A stretch of 64,000 bases of DNA from Photobacterium chitinilyticum (GCF_004104355.1 NZ_RJLM01000003.1:248001-312000), one strand, 5' to 3'; shown: positions 8,777-17,346, counted from the first letter of the stretch. Translations and numbers: made by a program. Notes: generated by a model not told the origin, from the letters alone.

Positions 8777-9316
8777 TCAGTAAATTTGTACTCTTCGCAT
8801 CTGCCAAAATGCCCGCCGCCAATATGGGTTGTCCAAACGCGAAATCATGACACCCCGAGACGTTGAAGCATGAAGAAACTCTGATTTCCCGAGATAGATC
8901 CCGACATGCCTCAGGCTACGGCCCGTTTTAAAGAAAACCAAGTCACCTTCTTTTGCTTCGGCCTGAGGGATCCAGCGTCCGATTCTTGCCAACTCGCCAG
9001 TCGTTCTCGGCAGAAGCCGATTGAACACGTCAGAATAACCCACCTGCACAAACGCCGAACAATCTATACCACGCTTGCTATTTCCTCCCAGACGATAGGG
9101 TGTCCCCTTCCACGATTCATACACCATACTGAATGATGGTGTAGAAAGTGACGGTATTAATGCCGTTGGAATTGACTGATTCCTTTGCTGATAGTTATCG
9201 ACTGACTCAACACGGCCAGGCTTAGATGCCGCCTCATTAACTCCGAGGTTAGACGAGCAGCCAGAAAGGGCCGTCACCGATAAACATACAATCAAAAAAC
9301 AAGAATAAATATTCAC
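8777..9316 (-). CDS. NlpC/P60 lipoprotein, probable murein endopeptidase
   Basis: A 179-residue exported protein with a lipoprotein signal (LSVTALSGC, Cys19-20 region) and a C-terminal NlpC/P60 domain. The catalytic cysteine lies in GIDCSAF, and the histidines are in LRHVGIYLG and FLHAST. Proteins such as Spr/NlpC cut D-Glu-mDAP cross-link peptides in the cell wall. A linker of about 40 residues separates the lipid anchor from the domain. Spr (MepS) is the closest functional model, but the gene stands alone and I do not give it a symbol. Confidence 0.87.
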   Translation of the reverse strand: MNIYSCFLIVCLSVTALSGCSSNLGVNEAASKPGRVESVDNYQQRNQSIPTALIPSLSTPSFSMVYESWKGTPYRLGGNSKRGIDCSAFVQVGYSDVFNRLLPRTTGELARIGRWIPQAEAKEGDLVFFKTGRSLRHVGIYLGKSEFLHASTSRGVMISRLDNPYWRRAFWQMRRVQIY

Positions 9317-9521
9317 AGCGCAAATGTTCTATTTTTCCTACTGAATCTACGGAACGTGCAAAAAAGTTACTGCCGACTTTCCGCTGCAATCAGTTTTTAT
9401 TAGTTTCACGATAGGTTATATCATTCCACAGTTTTGAACAGAGGTGCTATCGAATCCTGACATTAATTGTTATAAAAACCACCGACTTGACCACCAGCCA
9501 AAACAGGGAAGATGTTAACAA

Positions 9522-10004
9522 ATGAATATATATCCACTCAGGGCATTTATCAGCGATGATATTCATGCTGTAGCCGAAATCTATTACCATTCTGCGTCCG
9601 TACTTGGACAGCAACATTACTCCCCTGAGCAGGTTTCAATCTGGGCTGATTATCCTCACTCGCACTTTGATGAATTTGAAGCCTTCATGTACCAAGGTCA
9701 CACTCTGGTTGCCGTCGATGAAAAAAACCAACCAATCGCATTTGGCCAGCTTCACCCAGTCAACCATCTGACGTTACTGTATGTCTTACCGGAATACTCT
9801 CGCCAAGGACTGGGAAAACAGCTCTACACTGCGTTTGAGGCGATAGCCTTGGCGAAAAAACAGACCAGCCTGAGCGTGACAGCCAGCAAAGTATCAAGAG
9901 GCCTATTTGAGCAACTAGGGTTTGAACTGATAGAAAAAGAAATCTCACTCAGGAACAACATCCCGTTCGAGCGCTACAACATGGTAAAAATACTTAAGTC
10001 GTAA
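9522..10004 (+). CDS. GNAT-family N-acetyltransferase
   Basis: This 160-residue cytoplasmic protein has the GNAT fold. The acetyl-CoA loop is VLPEYSRQGLGKQLY, with the R-Q-G-L-G-K pattern, and the C-terminal half (SVTASKVSRGLFEQLGFELIE) matches the usual strand-helix-strand that ends in a 'GF' turn. The substrate is unknown. The start ATG at 9522 follows AGGGAAGATG at moderate spacing. It is not linked to other genes. A minus-strand sRNA terminator begins ten bases after its stop. Confidence 0.82.
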   Translation: MNIYPLRAFISDDIHAVAEIYYHSASVLGQQHYSPEQVSIWADYPHSHFDEFEAFMYQGHTLVAVDEKNQPIAFGQLHPVNHLTLLYVLPEYSRQGLGKQLYTAFEAIALAKKQTSLSVTASKVSRGLFEQLGFELIEKEISLRNNIPFERYNMVKILKS

Positions 10005-10447
10005 TTTTTAGACAAAAAAAAGAGGCGTAGCTCGGCGCTCGCCTCCAAAACTCCACACAACTGAAGAGACTTTGCACAACAGACCGCATACTTTCAGACA
10101 AGATCGATCATGCCGTGTCAAAACCAAGCTCTTTATCTCTTGAATTATAAAGACTTTCCAACATTTTATTGACTCGTGTAACCACGTGCGATTGACTTCA
10201 CACCTGCACTGTAGGTTTACATAGCAACACCTGCTTTATTGGGCTTTTACTGATCATTTCTTAATCGTTCTGGCAGTGTATATAATGATCTTGGTGCACC
10301 GAATGCTCTCGGAGCCTGTTGAGTTTATTTATCTTTAGGCTAATTTGCTGTATTTTTTAAGAAACCTGTTTCTGAAGCTCCTCTGGCCTCTTCTGTTAAA
10401 CATGCCAATGACGTCAGACTGAGTACTAATAATTCAAAGGAGTGATT
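10005..10447. other. 443-base intergenic region before plsC
   Basis: No protein gene is seen. The left part holds the candidate minus-strand sRNA. Further right, TATAAT at 10281-10286 could be the -10 box of a plus-strand plsC promoter with a weak -35 box. The near-palindrome AGAAACCTGTTTCT sits near 10360. Confidence 0.4.
10014..10145 (-). ncRNA. Candidate intergenic small RNA
   Basis: On the minus strand a near-consensus -10 box (TATAAT, plus-strand complement near 10146-10151) is followed about 120 bases later by a strong terminator: GAGGCG (10022-10027) pairs with CGCCTC (10040-10045), with an inner AGC/GCT extension, then eight T. No protein reading frame fills this span and no minus-strand gene lies upstream that would need the terminator. 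The transcript would start around 10140. The -35 region is not clear. I do not recognise the RNA family. Confidence 0.45.
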
Positions 10448-11203
10448 GTGCTTTCTCTTATCCGCCTGTTGTTAGCGGCAATGTTCATAATATTTACCTC
10501 GCTTTTTGCCTTGGTCTACTGTCTACTGAGCCCTCGCAATCCCAAACACGTGTATTTTTTCTGCCGCTGGTTCAATCAGTTACAAAAACTAGCTGGTGTA
10601 GAGCTAATTCAGCGAAGCAAAGAAAACGTCGCCAACGTTGGAAACAGCGTTTATATCTCCAACCACCAAAGTATATTCGACTTCGTCACCGCTCCCGGTA
10701 TGCTTGAGCCGCGAACTGTTACTATTGGCAAAAAAAGCCTGCTGTGGATCCCCTTCTTCGGCCAGTTATATTGGATTACCGGTAACATACTGATTGATAG
10801 AGAGAATAAGTCTAAAGCTCGCAGTACTATCAAGCAGGTAGCAGAGGCCATACACCAACGTAACCTATCTGTCTGGATGTATCCTGAAGGCACGCGCAGC
10901 AAAGGACGCGGACTGCTCCCCTTCAAAACAGGTGCTTTTCGAATGGCCATCGAAGCCGGTGTGCCAATTATTCCGATGTGCGTTAGTACAACCCACAACA
11001 AAATCTTACTTAATCGCCGTGATAACGGCATCGTCATCAGTGAAATGCTGGAGCCCATTGATATTAGTCAATACGAACTCCAAGATGCTCGCAAGCTGGC
11101 TGACTACTGCCATAAATTAATGGAAGACAAGATTGCCGAACTTGATGCCGAAGTGGCACGTTTGGAGCTTGCTAGACAGCAGATACAAGTTAACTCCAAT
11201 TAA
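10448..11203 (+). CDS. plsC: PlsC, 1-acyl-sn-glycerol-3-phosphate acyltransferase
   Basis: This membrane-associated enzyme transfers the second acyl chain to lysophosphatidic acid, giving phosphatidic acid for phospholipid synthesis. It has an N-terminal membrane segment, the catalytic NHQSIFD (HX4D) motif, GQLYWITGNILIDR, the substrate-binding PEGTRSKGRGLLPFKTGAF, and VPIIPMCVST, all nearly the same as in E. coli PlsC. I chose the GTG at 10448 because AAAGGAG lies five bases before it; the GTG at 10442 overlaps that site. Length is normal for the family. Confidence 0.95.
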   Translation: MLSLIRLLLAAMFIIFTSLFALVYCLLSPRNPKHVYFFCRWFNQLQKLAGVELIQRSKENVANVGNSVYISNHQSIFDFVTAPGMLEPRTVTIGKKSLLWIPFFGQLYWITGNILIDRENKSKARSTIKQVAEAIHQRNLSVWMYPEGTRSKGRGLLPFKTGAFRMAIEAGVPIIPMCVSTTHNKILLNRRDNGIVISEMLEPIDISQYELQDARKLADYCHKLMEDKIAELDAEVARLELARQQIQVNSN

Positions 11204-11220
11204 CCAGTAAATGGCAGGAC

Positions 11221-11249
11221 AAAAAAGAGCATCATTGATGCTCTTTTTT
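11221..11249. terminator. Bidirectional terminator between plsC and the hydrolase gene
   Basis: GAGCATC and GATGCTC form a short-loop hairpin flanked by A-run and T-run, serving both convergent genes. Confidence 0.8.
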
Positions 11250-11261
11250 ATTATTGGCAAG

Positions 11262-12113
11262 TTATTGTTGGGCAACTAACGAGTCAAACGCCTGACGCAA
11301 AGGAGCACTATTTAGAATCCGCCCATGCCCGAGCCCTTCTGTTGCTAGCAGCTTCACGTGATCAAGGTTGCAAGCTGTTTCGGAATGCTGAAATGAAGCA
11401 AAACGGTCGCCCTTGTCATGGACTATAACCGTTTCCCCAAAGTGCGTTTTAAGCCGCTCTAGCGGGTCAATCGATTCTAAAGAATATTGGTACGTTTCCG
11501 AAATTTCACCGACGACTTCATTAAATAGCTTCATGGAGTAACCCGAACGCTTTACGGTGCTGACTAAATTTTCAGTATAATTCAGCACAGGTGCCACCAA
11601 TAAAATGGGTTTGCCTTTCAATAGCGAGTGTCTACTCTCCAGCACCATTGCCCCACCCATGCTATGTGCAATAACACCGACAATACTGGCTTGCTGATCT
11701 AATACTTCATCAAACACTTTAACAAAACCAGGCAGGTGCCCATATCGGCCTTCGCTTTCACCATGTGCCGGATTATCAAACGCCAAAGCGGTATAACCCG
11801 CTGCGGCAATATGCTCCATCAGTGAGTAAAACTGGCTGGATGAGCCTGACCAGCCATGACCTAGGATCCAAGTCGGCCCCAGCCCCAACTGGTAAGTCAT
11901 GATTTTGCCTTCCGTTGTTTCAATTTGACGTCGGATCAATCCTACTGGCTCACGAGTACAACGCTTACCTCGATCAGGGGTCAGCAGCAAATTCTTAGCC
12001 ACCTTTCTTGCATGACGAGGGGCGACAGTGTGATGCAGGCGTGTTGTCAGGTTGATCAAGCCTCGGCGAAGATCAAGGCCTTTACCCTGCTTAAAATATA
12101 TCTTGCTGCTCAT
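11262..12113 (-). CDS. Alpha/beta hydrolase
   Basis: A 283-residue serine hydrolase. The nucleophile elbow is AHSMGGAM with Ser151, the oxyanion turn is LGHGWSGSSSQF, the acid is probably the Asp in VIVHDKGDRF, and the catalytic His is in GLGHGRIL. The first 60 residues are basic and lack a signal peptide. The natural substrate is unknown. The gene has a strong GGAGG-type ribosome site before ATG at 12113, and its promoter region carries the same palindrome (AAGTACGATCGTGCT) that lies before the TetR gene upstream, so the two form a likely regulator-target pair. Confidence 0.85.
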   Translation of the reverse strand: MSSKIYFKQGKGLDLRRGLINLTTRLHHTVAPRHARKVAKNLLLTPDRGKRCTREPVGLIRRQIETTEGKIMTYQLGLGPTWILGHGWSGSSSQFYSLMEHIAAAGYTALAFDNPAHGESEGRYGHLPGFVKVFDEVLDQQASIVGVIAHSMGGAMVLESRHSLLKGKPILLVAPVLNYTENLVSTVKRSGYSMKLFNEVVGEISETYQYSLESIDPLERLKTHFGETVIVHDKGDRFASFQHSETACNLDHVKLLATEGLGHGRILNSAPLRQAFDSLVAQQ

Positions 12114-12125
12114 TGAGCCTCCAAA

Positions 12126-12141
12126 AAGTACGATCGTGCTT
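12126..12141. promoter_or_regulatory. Putative TetR operator before the hydrolase gene
   Basis: The sequence AAGTACGATCGTGCTT is an imperfect palindrome around ACGATCGT. Fifteen of its bases are repeated exactly, in opposite orientation, before the TetR gene at 12813-12827. Confidence 0.7.
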
Positions 12142-12184
12142 TTTTAACTAAGCAAAAAAAACTATAAGTGTTAAATTGAGATTA

Positions 12185-12778
12185 TTATTGAACTCGCCAC
12201 TCGTTCATTAGCTCTTCGATACCCAGCCAGAACCGCTGGTGTTCGTCTGTTTCAAGTGACAGTGATCGAAATAAGTGGCTACTCAGGTACACACCATATA
12301 AGCGGTATACAAATTGCCAGGTATCCAACTCAGGTTTTAGCTCACCATTCTGTTTCGCTTTTTCTACCTGACGACACAAATACTCCAACCAGCGACGCGT
12401 AATAGCCAACAGTGCCAACTGAACAGGGTTATCCGTATCGCTGTTATCTTTCCAGGCATCAAGAAACATACAGCTGCCCTGAAAAGACTGATTCCAGTCC
12501 AACCAATTTTGCAGCAATAGCCTCAGCTTCTTTTCAATGCTTTCTGGCTCTGCCATTCTCGCAGGTTGAATAACGCGATGTGCAAAGTATTCACCGGTAT
12601 ATTCCAATACCGCAATCTGCAAATTTTCTTTCGAGTTAAAATGAGAAAACAGGCCGCTTTTCGACATTCCCGACGCCTTTGCCAACTGACCGATAGTCAA
12701 GCTGTCTAGTCCATCTTTACTGGCCAGGTTAAAGGCAGTCTGTAAAATATGGTCTCGAGTTATACGGCCTTTGCTCAT
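12185..12778 (-). CDS. TetR-family transcriptional repressor
   Basis: This 197-residue regulator has an N-terminal TetR helix-turn-helix (TRDHILQTAFNLASKDGLDSLTIGQLAKASGM, SKSGLFSHFNSKENL; residues about 5-60, given as two pieces) and a ligand-binding C-terminal domain of the YjgJ/TetR_C type with a Trp-rich helix. I placed the start at ATG 12778 behind GAGAAG; an upstream extension to 12817 would run through the operator-like palindrome and is less likely. The palindrome in its promoter suggests autoregulation, and its copy before the hydrolase gene suggests that the hydrolase is the target. The inducer is unknown. Confidence 0.87.
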   Translation of the reverse strand: MSKGRITRDHILQTAFNLASKDGLDSLTIGQLAKASGMSKSGLFSHFNSKENLQIAVLEYTGEYFAHRVIQPARMAEPESIEKKLRLLLQNWLDWNQSFQGSCMFLDAWKDNSDTDNPVQLALLAITRRWLEYLCRQVEKAKQNGELKPELDTWQFVYRLYGVYLSSHLFRSLSLETDEHQRFWLGIEELMNEWRVQ

Positions 12779-12812
12779 TTTGCTTCTCAATCTCTGGCGA
12801 TGTGCTATTTTT

Positions 12813-12827
12813 AGCACGATCGTACTT
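12813..12827. promoter_or_regulatory. Putative autoregulatory TetR operator
   Basis: AGCACGATCGTACTT lies 35 bases before the TetR start. It is the exact reverse complement of the site before the hydrolase gene (12126-12140), and this repeated occurrence is the main evidence for function. Confidence 0.7.
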
Positions 12828-12888
12828 TTCTATGCAATGTATATTTTTGCCATCCTCACCCTTTTTCAGCCACAATACGTTTTAGCCG

Positions 12889-13137
12889 TTAGCGCTCTGC
12901 AAACCGGAATAGACTATCTATAGAGACGGGACAATCCCCGACCTGATGTACGACATCCTCAGCTTGTTTTAAAGAATCATAACTACACGGAACGCCGAAA
13001 GTATCAGTAATAGGGTAATCATTCCCCTCAGAGTCTCTGAAATTAACACTCCAGCCAGCACTTAAAAAATCGTGCACTATTCGAGCTTCAACCAACGTCT
13101 GCTCTGCCATCATTTGGCGACATTCAGAAAGCACCAT
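12889..13137 (-). CDS. Conserved hypothetical protein, 82 aa
   Basis: I do not recognise this small soluble protein. It begins MVLSECRQMMAEQTLVEARIV and continues with SAGWSVNFRDSEGNDY, then ends SIDSLFRFAER. The start at 13137 has a GAGGGTG ribosome site; the frame stays open up to 13203, but no good site is found there. There is no signal peptide or membrane segment. It sits downstream of the DUF2750 gene in the same direction but beyond that gene's terminator, so it probably has its own promoter. Confidence 0.6.
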   Translation of the reverse strand: MVLSECRQMMAEQTLVEARIVHDFLSAGWSVNFRDSEGNDYPITDTFGVPCSYDSLKQAEDVVHQVGDCPVSIDSLFRFAER

Positions 13138-13237
13138 AACAACACCCTCATGTTTGATGACTCTCTGTAAATATAGCTGATATCTCAGCCAATAATAATT
13201 CAATGTCTGGCCGAATATCTTAGAAATAGATACAACA

Positions 13238-13262
13238 AAGCCGTATCAATAAGATACGGCTT
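13238..13262 (-). terminator. Terminator of the first DUF2750 gene
   Basis: AAGCCGTATC and GATACGGCTT form a perfect 10-base stem with a 5-base loop; the minus-strand tail is T/G rich. Confidence 0.65.
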
Positions 13263-13331
13263 ATCTATTCGGTACAACGTTGCCTAGTACTGCATCATGA
13301 GTACATTACAGGCCCGATATACAGGTATGGT

Positions 13332-13685
13332 TTACAGGTATAGCTTGGCTACATCTGCAGGCTCATGCTCAGAACCTTCCAACTGCTCATTCCAGTTCAT
13401 TCCGACTAGCACACCATCTTCTGCCAAGGTGACCATCCAGTCTTCCACAAACACATCCAGCGGGATCATCGTTGCGGTAAACTCTTCCCACTCATCGGCA
13501 CAGTGAAGTTTTGCATTCTCTTCGCTTGACCAAAAAGGCATTACTTCAGAATCTTCAAACTCACTAGATGCAACAGACAGCCAATCACCCTCTTCGTTAC
13601 ATAACCCCCAAATCACTTGGGTCTCTTTTGTTTCGGTAACAAACAGATCACAGTTCGCTTGAATATCTGCGGTTAGCTTAGTCAT
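13332..13685 (-). CDS. DUF2750 family protein (copy 1)
   Basis: A 117-residue acidic, Trp-rich soluble protein. The order of features (VIWGLCNEEGDWL, MPFWSSEENAKL, a hydrophobic FVEDWMVTLAEDGVLVG, then a Trp/Asn segment) is that of DUF2750. A second member lies at 28679-29077; the two align over their whole length but are clearly diverged. No function is established to my knowledge; members are sometimes annotated as immunity- or SUKH-like, which I cannot confirm. The start is ATG 13685, after AAGAGAGAAT. Confidence 0.72.
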   Translation of the reverse strand: MTKLTADIQANCDLFVTETKETQVIWGLCNEEGDWLSVASSEFEDSEVMPFWSSEENAKLHCADEWEEFTATMIPLDVFVEDWMVTLAEDGVLVGMNWNEQLEGSEHEPADVAKLYL

Positions 13686-13933
13686 TCTATTCTCTCTTAT
13701 CATTGGCCTGCTGGCTTACAATCACAACAGGAGGTTGTCCCAACATATTGTTAAGCACCTGATGCCCGTTAATAATACCAAACTTCTGCACTCTGGCGTG
13801 ATTAAAATCTTATCGGCATTATAAATACAGGCAGCTAGATCATACCCAGTCATCTATATTCTAATAACTGAGTGATTATGACACTGTTATACTGTATGAG
13901 TCAGCGTGATCCATGATCGAAGAGGGAACATGA

Positions 13934-14530
13934 ATGGCAACTGTCGATTGGCTGGATTACCTAAGTAACCAAAAGCTGTTACCACCACGCGCGCATCTCA
14001 TTGAAGCCCACCAATTTCTGGGAAATATCACCAGGAACCGTATTGCCGTTGATTGTGGCTGTGGTACGGGCCGGGATACCCTGTACCTGCTCGAGCAAGA
14101 TTATCGCGTTTTTGCTTTTGATATTAATATAAAGAGTCTTGAAACACTGTCCGAGCATCCTTTGGCCGCATCGACACCCAGTTTAGATGTTCAACTAAGC
14201 AGTTTTTCCGACTATACCTTTCCTCGCGCTCATCTTATCAATGCAAGCGCCTGTCTGTTTTTCTGCTCCCGTCATGAGTTTTACCGACTATGGCCAAGCA
14301 TTCACGAAAGTTTATACAGCGGAGGAGTGTTTTGCGGCCATTTCCTTGGTATAGACGAGAGCAATACTGATGAAGAGCTTCCCGTTCTAACCCACACTAA
14401 AAGCGAGCTGGAGCAATTATTTGCTTCCTTTTATGTTGTCTCTTGGAAGGAGAAACAAGAATATTCAGCCCAGTTGACCGGAGAAAGACGCTCCTGGCTT
14501 GTACATACAATTATCGCGATGAAAAAATAA
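13934..14530 (+). CDS. SAM-dependent class I methyltransferase (TehB-like)
   Basis: The protein (198 aa) has the Rossmann methyltransferase motif I, VDCGCGTGRDTLYLL, then FAFDINIKSLE (motif post-I, acidic residue for the SAM ribose) and a later GGVFCGHFLG segment. The pattern GTGRDTLYL with later L-N-A-S resembles the tellurite-resistance TehB group, but the substrate cannot be read from the sequence. A GAGGG ribosome site precedes the ATG. The gene is monocistronic. Confidence 0.8.
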   Translation: MATVDWLDYLSNQKLLPPRAHLIEAHQFLGNITRNRIAVDCGCGTGRDTLYLLEQDYRVFAFDINIKSLETLSEHPLAASTPSLDVQLSSFSDYTFPRAHLINASACLFFCSRHEFYRLWPSIHESLYSGGVFCGHFLGIDESNTDEELPVLTHTKSELEQLFASFYVVSWKEKQEYSAQLTGERRSWLVHTIIAMKK

Positions 14531-14685
14531 ACTCAACCATTATTGATACTTACCAGTGTTGTTTTTTAACTTGATATTCCTCTTGGTTATTTGTCATATA
14601 AATTGCTTTATCCCACTCAACTAAAGTGACAAAATAGCCGCCTACACCCCCTGTTGTCTTTTATTTATACTATTGGAACGCCTGT

Positions 14686-15597
14686 ATGCAATCTCACCGT
14701 GCCGGAAATGCGTTGGCCGCTTTTTCATTTGTGCTTTGGGGCATCTTGCCACTGTATTACCAGTTTCTTCCCGAAGCTGATATTAATGAACTACTCGCGT
14801 TTAGAATTATATTCTCAGTGCCTGTCATGCTGATTACGATTGGGCTTCTAAAGCGACCTTTCCCTTCATGGCAAACAATTTGGGCAGACAAGCACTCGCT
14901 GATAGCAACATCTATTGCCGCTGCAATCATGTGTATCTCCTGGTATGCATTTACCTGGGCGATCACTCATGATCAAGTACTTGCTGCCAGTCTTGGTTTC
15001 TTCATCAACCCCTTGTTTGCCATCGCGCTCGGTGTCATCTTTCTAAAAGAACGACTGTCACATGCTCAGTCAGCAGCCGTGATTCTGGCCATTGCAGGGA
15101 TTGCCTATCAAGTCTGGCACTATGGTGAGCTACCATGGATTTCACTAATCATGGGCAGTTTTTTTGCACTCTATGGCTTATGTAAGAAATATATCCGCTA
15201 TGATGCGCTAACATCCGTCACCATGGAGGCCGCGATCCTTGCACCACTTGCATTGGCATTCATGGCAGTACAGGGGATTTCGGGGCAAAGCGTCGCGTTG
15301 TCATCCGATCTATCTACACTGCTGCTGTATATCGGCTCGGCGCCAGTTACACTTGCACCGTTGATTTTCTTTGCTTTGGCTATCAGCCGCACTAGCCTAA
15401 CCATGGTCGGGTTGATGCAGTACATTGAGCCAACACTGCAGTTCTTGCTTGCCGTATTTCTTTTCGGAGAGGTTTTTGATGAGATTAAGGCCATCAGCTT
15501 TAGCTTGATCTGGCTGGGTTTGCTCCTCTGCACATTGGAAGCCTTGCAAGGAGTGTATCGGAGAAAATTTATCCATGCTGAAAATACCAGCATATAA
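14686..15597 (+). CDS. rarD: RarD, EamA-family transporter
   Basis: A 303-residue inner-membrane protein of the drug/metabolite transporter superfamily with about ten membrane helices. The N terminus (SFVLWGILPLYYQFLP) and the helix 3-4 region (ATSIAAAIMCISWYAFTWAI, then LAASLGFFINPLF) match the RarD subgroup; the C-terminal half has the PLIFFALAISRTSLTMVGLMQYIEPT signature (shown here in part as TMVGLMQYIEPT). RarD in other bacteria is annotated from chloramphenicol studies; its substrate remains unsettled. The start follows GGAAC. Confidence 0.88.
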   Translation: MQSHRAGNALAAFSFVLWGILPLYYQFLPEADINELLAFRIIFSVPVMLITIGLLKRPFPSWQTIWADKHSLIATSIAAAIMCISWYAFTWAITHDQVLAASLGFFINPLFAIALGVIFLKERLSHAQSAAVILAIAGIAYQVWHYGELPWISLIMGSFFALYGLCKKYIRYDALTSVTMEAAILAPLALAFMAVQGISGQSVALSSDLSTLLLYIGSAPVTLAPLIFFALAISRTSLTMVGLMQYIEPTLQFLLAVFLFGEVFDEIKAISFSLIWLGLLLCTLEALQGVYRRKFIHAENTSI

Positions 15598-15613
15598 ATC
15601 TGCTATACCTACT

Positions 15614-15654
15614 TTAACCTTAGTCACATCATGTGTGTAAAATACTAAGGTTAA
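15614..15654. other. Inverted repeat between rarD and the MazG-type gene
   Basis: TTAACCTTAG (15614-15623) and CTAAGGTTAA (15645-15654) are perfectly complementary with a 21-base loop. There is no following T-run, so it may be a regulator site or leader hairpin rather than a terminator. Confidence 0.4.
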
Positions 15655-15686
15655 GCACCTCTACCAACGCTGCAAAAGAGAATAGT

Positions 15687-16037
15687 ATGTGTTCGGAAAT
15701 TAAACAGATCCAACAACAGCTGGCAAAATTCGCCGCAGAACGTGACTGGGAGCAATTTCATTCCCCCAAGAACCTGGCAATGGCATTAAGCGGTGAAATG
15801 GGCGAGCTCACAGAAATTTTCCAATGGCTAACCACAGAGCAAAGTAAGCATCTTCCTGCCGCTAAAAAAGCTCACCTCGAGGAAGAAATCGCCGACGTGC
15901 TCATGTATTTAGTTCGGCTGGCGGACAAGTGCGATGTAGACATTATGGCGGCATGCCAAAAGAAACTATACAAGAATGAACAAAAGTATCCGATTGATAA
16001 ATGTTTTGGAAATGCTAAAAAATACAATGAGCTCTAG
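15687..16037 (+). CDS. MazG-like nucleotide pyrophosphohydrolase (dCTPase type)
   Basis: A 116-residue all-alpha NTP pyrophosphohydrolase, similar to RS21-C6/DCTPP1. The metal-binding pattern is intact: GEMGELTEIFQW (ExxE) and EEEIADVLMYLVRLAD (ExxD). FHSPKNLAMAL before the first motif is typical of the group. It probably hydrolyses modified or excess (d)CTP-like nucleotides to the monophosphate. The ATG at 15687 follows AAAGAGAA; the frame extends 18 codons upstream through a less likely leader and the hairpin described before it. Confidence 0.85.
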   Translation: MCSEIKQIQQQLAKFAAERDWEQFHSPKNLAMALSGEMGELTEIFQWLTTEQSKHLPAAKKAHLEEEIADVLMYLVRLADKCDVDIMAACQKKLYKNEQKYPIDKCFGNAKKYNEL

Positions 16038-16162
16038 GTCGTAGCACTGTCGAGCAGATTCTCACAATTCCTGTATATTTAGTTGCTTATACCATTTTTG
16101 GATTCATACTCATATATAAAGTCATATTTTCTTGAAGCGTTGTCCCTATCAAAGGAGTCGAG

Positions 16163-16564
16163 ATGGATATTCACGAAGTCTTTAACGACAGCTATGCTAG
16201 GTGCAACCAGCACCCTCGTTTCTTTGAAACCTTCTACGAGCTTTTTTGCCAGAAAGATGACAAATTCCGCCTGATGTTTGCCAACGTCGATATGCAAAAG
16301 CAAATCACAATGCTAAAGGCATCGATAACGATCATTTTACTGGCACCAATATCCGACTCAGCCCGTGAGTCGATTCGATTTTTCGGAAAACGACATGGTC
16401 CTCAAGGTATCGGTGTCAGCCCGCTTGATTACGACATCTGGCTTGATTGCTTACTGGAAACCGTCCATCAGTGTGATCCTTACTATACGCCTGATGTAGA
16501 AAAAGCCTGGCGAGAATGCTTCTGGCTAGGTATCGAGATCATGAAGGAAGAGTGCGAGACATGA
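16163..16564 (+). CDS. Globin-like protein
   Basis: This 133-residue protein has the spacing of a single-domain globin: a helix with FYELFCQKDDKFRLMFAN, the later RFFGKRHGPQGIGVSPLDYDIW containing a candidate proximal His (the H of KRHG), and a terminal helix VEKAWRECFWLGIEIMKEE (19 residues). Such proteins bind haem and often sense or scavenge O2 or NO. The gene ends in ATGA overlap with the CREST-family gene, so the two proteins are made together. The ribosome site AAAGGAG is strong. Confidence 0.7.
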   Translation: MDIHEVFNDSYARCNQHPRFFETFYELFCQKDDKFRLMFANVDMQKQITMLKASITIILLAPISDSARESIRFFGKRHGPQGIGVSPLDYDIWLDCLLETVHQCDPYYTPDVEKAWRECFWLGIEIMKEECET

Positions 16565-17346
16565 CACGTATCGGGTACTATTATCGAATATCGCTGCTCA
16601 TTCTTATTGCTATCATCCTTGCTGCTCTTGCCCTGTATTTTTCTCCCATCACCCAAAGCCGTAATTTTTATGATTATGCCGATCAACAGACTTGGCTAGG
16701 AATCCCCAACTTCGTTAATGTTATTTCCAATCTACCTTTTTTACTGGTGGGGATATTCGGATTAAAGCAATTTTGTACCCATCATACGTATGCCTTAGAA
16801 CATAGAGTAAACAAAATTTACCCTATCTTCTTTGGTGGGTTAATAGCGGCTTTTTTCGGTTCAGGTTACTACCACCTTGAACCGAACGCTTTGAGACTAA
16901 TGCTAGATCGTATACCTATCACTGTAACGTTTATCGCTCTTTACTGTATCGTTCTTAGTGAATATATACACCCACACCTTGGCCAGCGCCTGTTCGTTCC
17001 TGCAATAATATACGGCGTACTCTCCGTCATATACTGGTATGTCAGTGATACCGTCAGCGGCCGAGGCGATTTATCTGCCTACATTTTGGTGCAGCTGATT
17101 CCCCTTATTCACTTGCCCCTTATTATAGGATTGTTCAGACCGCAGTTCAGCCACAGTAGATACTACTTGTACACGCTATTTGCCTATCTCTTGGCCAAAT
17201 GGGCAGAATCCAATGACGAACAGCTGTATGCGTTGTTAGGAGAGATCAGCGGGCATAGCATCAAACATCTACTTGCCGGATTTGGTGGATTTATCATCTA
17301 TTTAGGCTGGAGCAAGCGCTCGAGAGTGACAATGTCTGGGAACTGA
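16561..17346 (+). CDS. CREST/alkaline-ceramidase-superfamily membrane protein
   Basis: This 261-residue protein has seven predicted membrane helices and the conserved polar marks of the CREST superfamily: SGYYHLEP in helix 2-3, DRIPIT, and GHSIKHLLA (HxxxH) in the last helix, which together form a zinc hydrolase site in alkaline ceramidases. It may therefore hydrolyse a membrane amide or sense a lipid. I chose the ATG at 16561, which overlaps the globin stop (ATGA), over an open frame starting 15 codons earlier. The stop codon lies inside a hairpin at 17331-17362. Confidence 0.78.
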   Translation: MTRIGYYYRISLLILIAIILAALALYFSPITQSRNFYDYADQQTWLGIPNFVNVISNLPFLLVGIFGLKQFCTHHTYALEHRVNKIYPIFFGGLIAAFFGSGYYHLEPNALRLMLDRIPITVTFIALYCIVLSEYIHPHLGQRLFVPAIIYGVLSVIYWYVSDTVSGRGDLSAYILVQLIPLIHLPLIIGLFRPQFSHSRYYLYTLFAYLLAKWAESNDEQLYALLGEISGHSIKHLLAGFGGFIIYLGWSKRSRVTMSGN

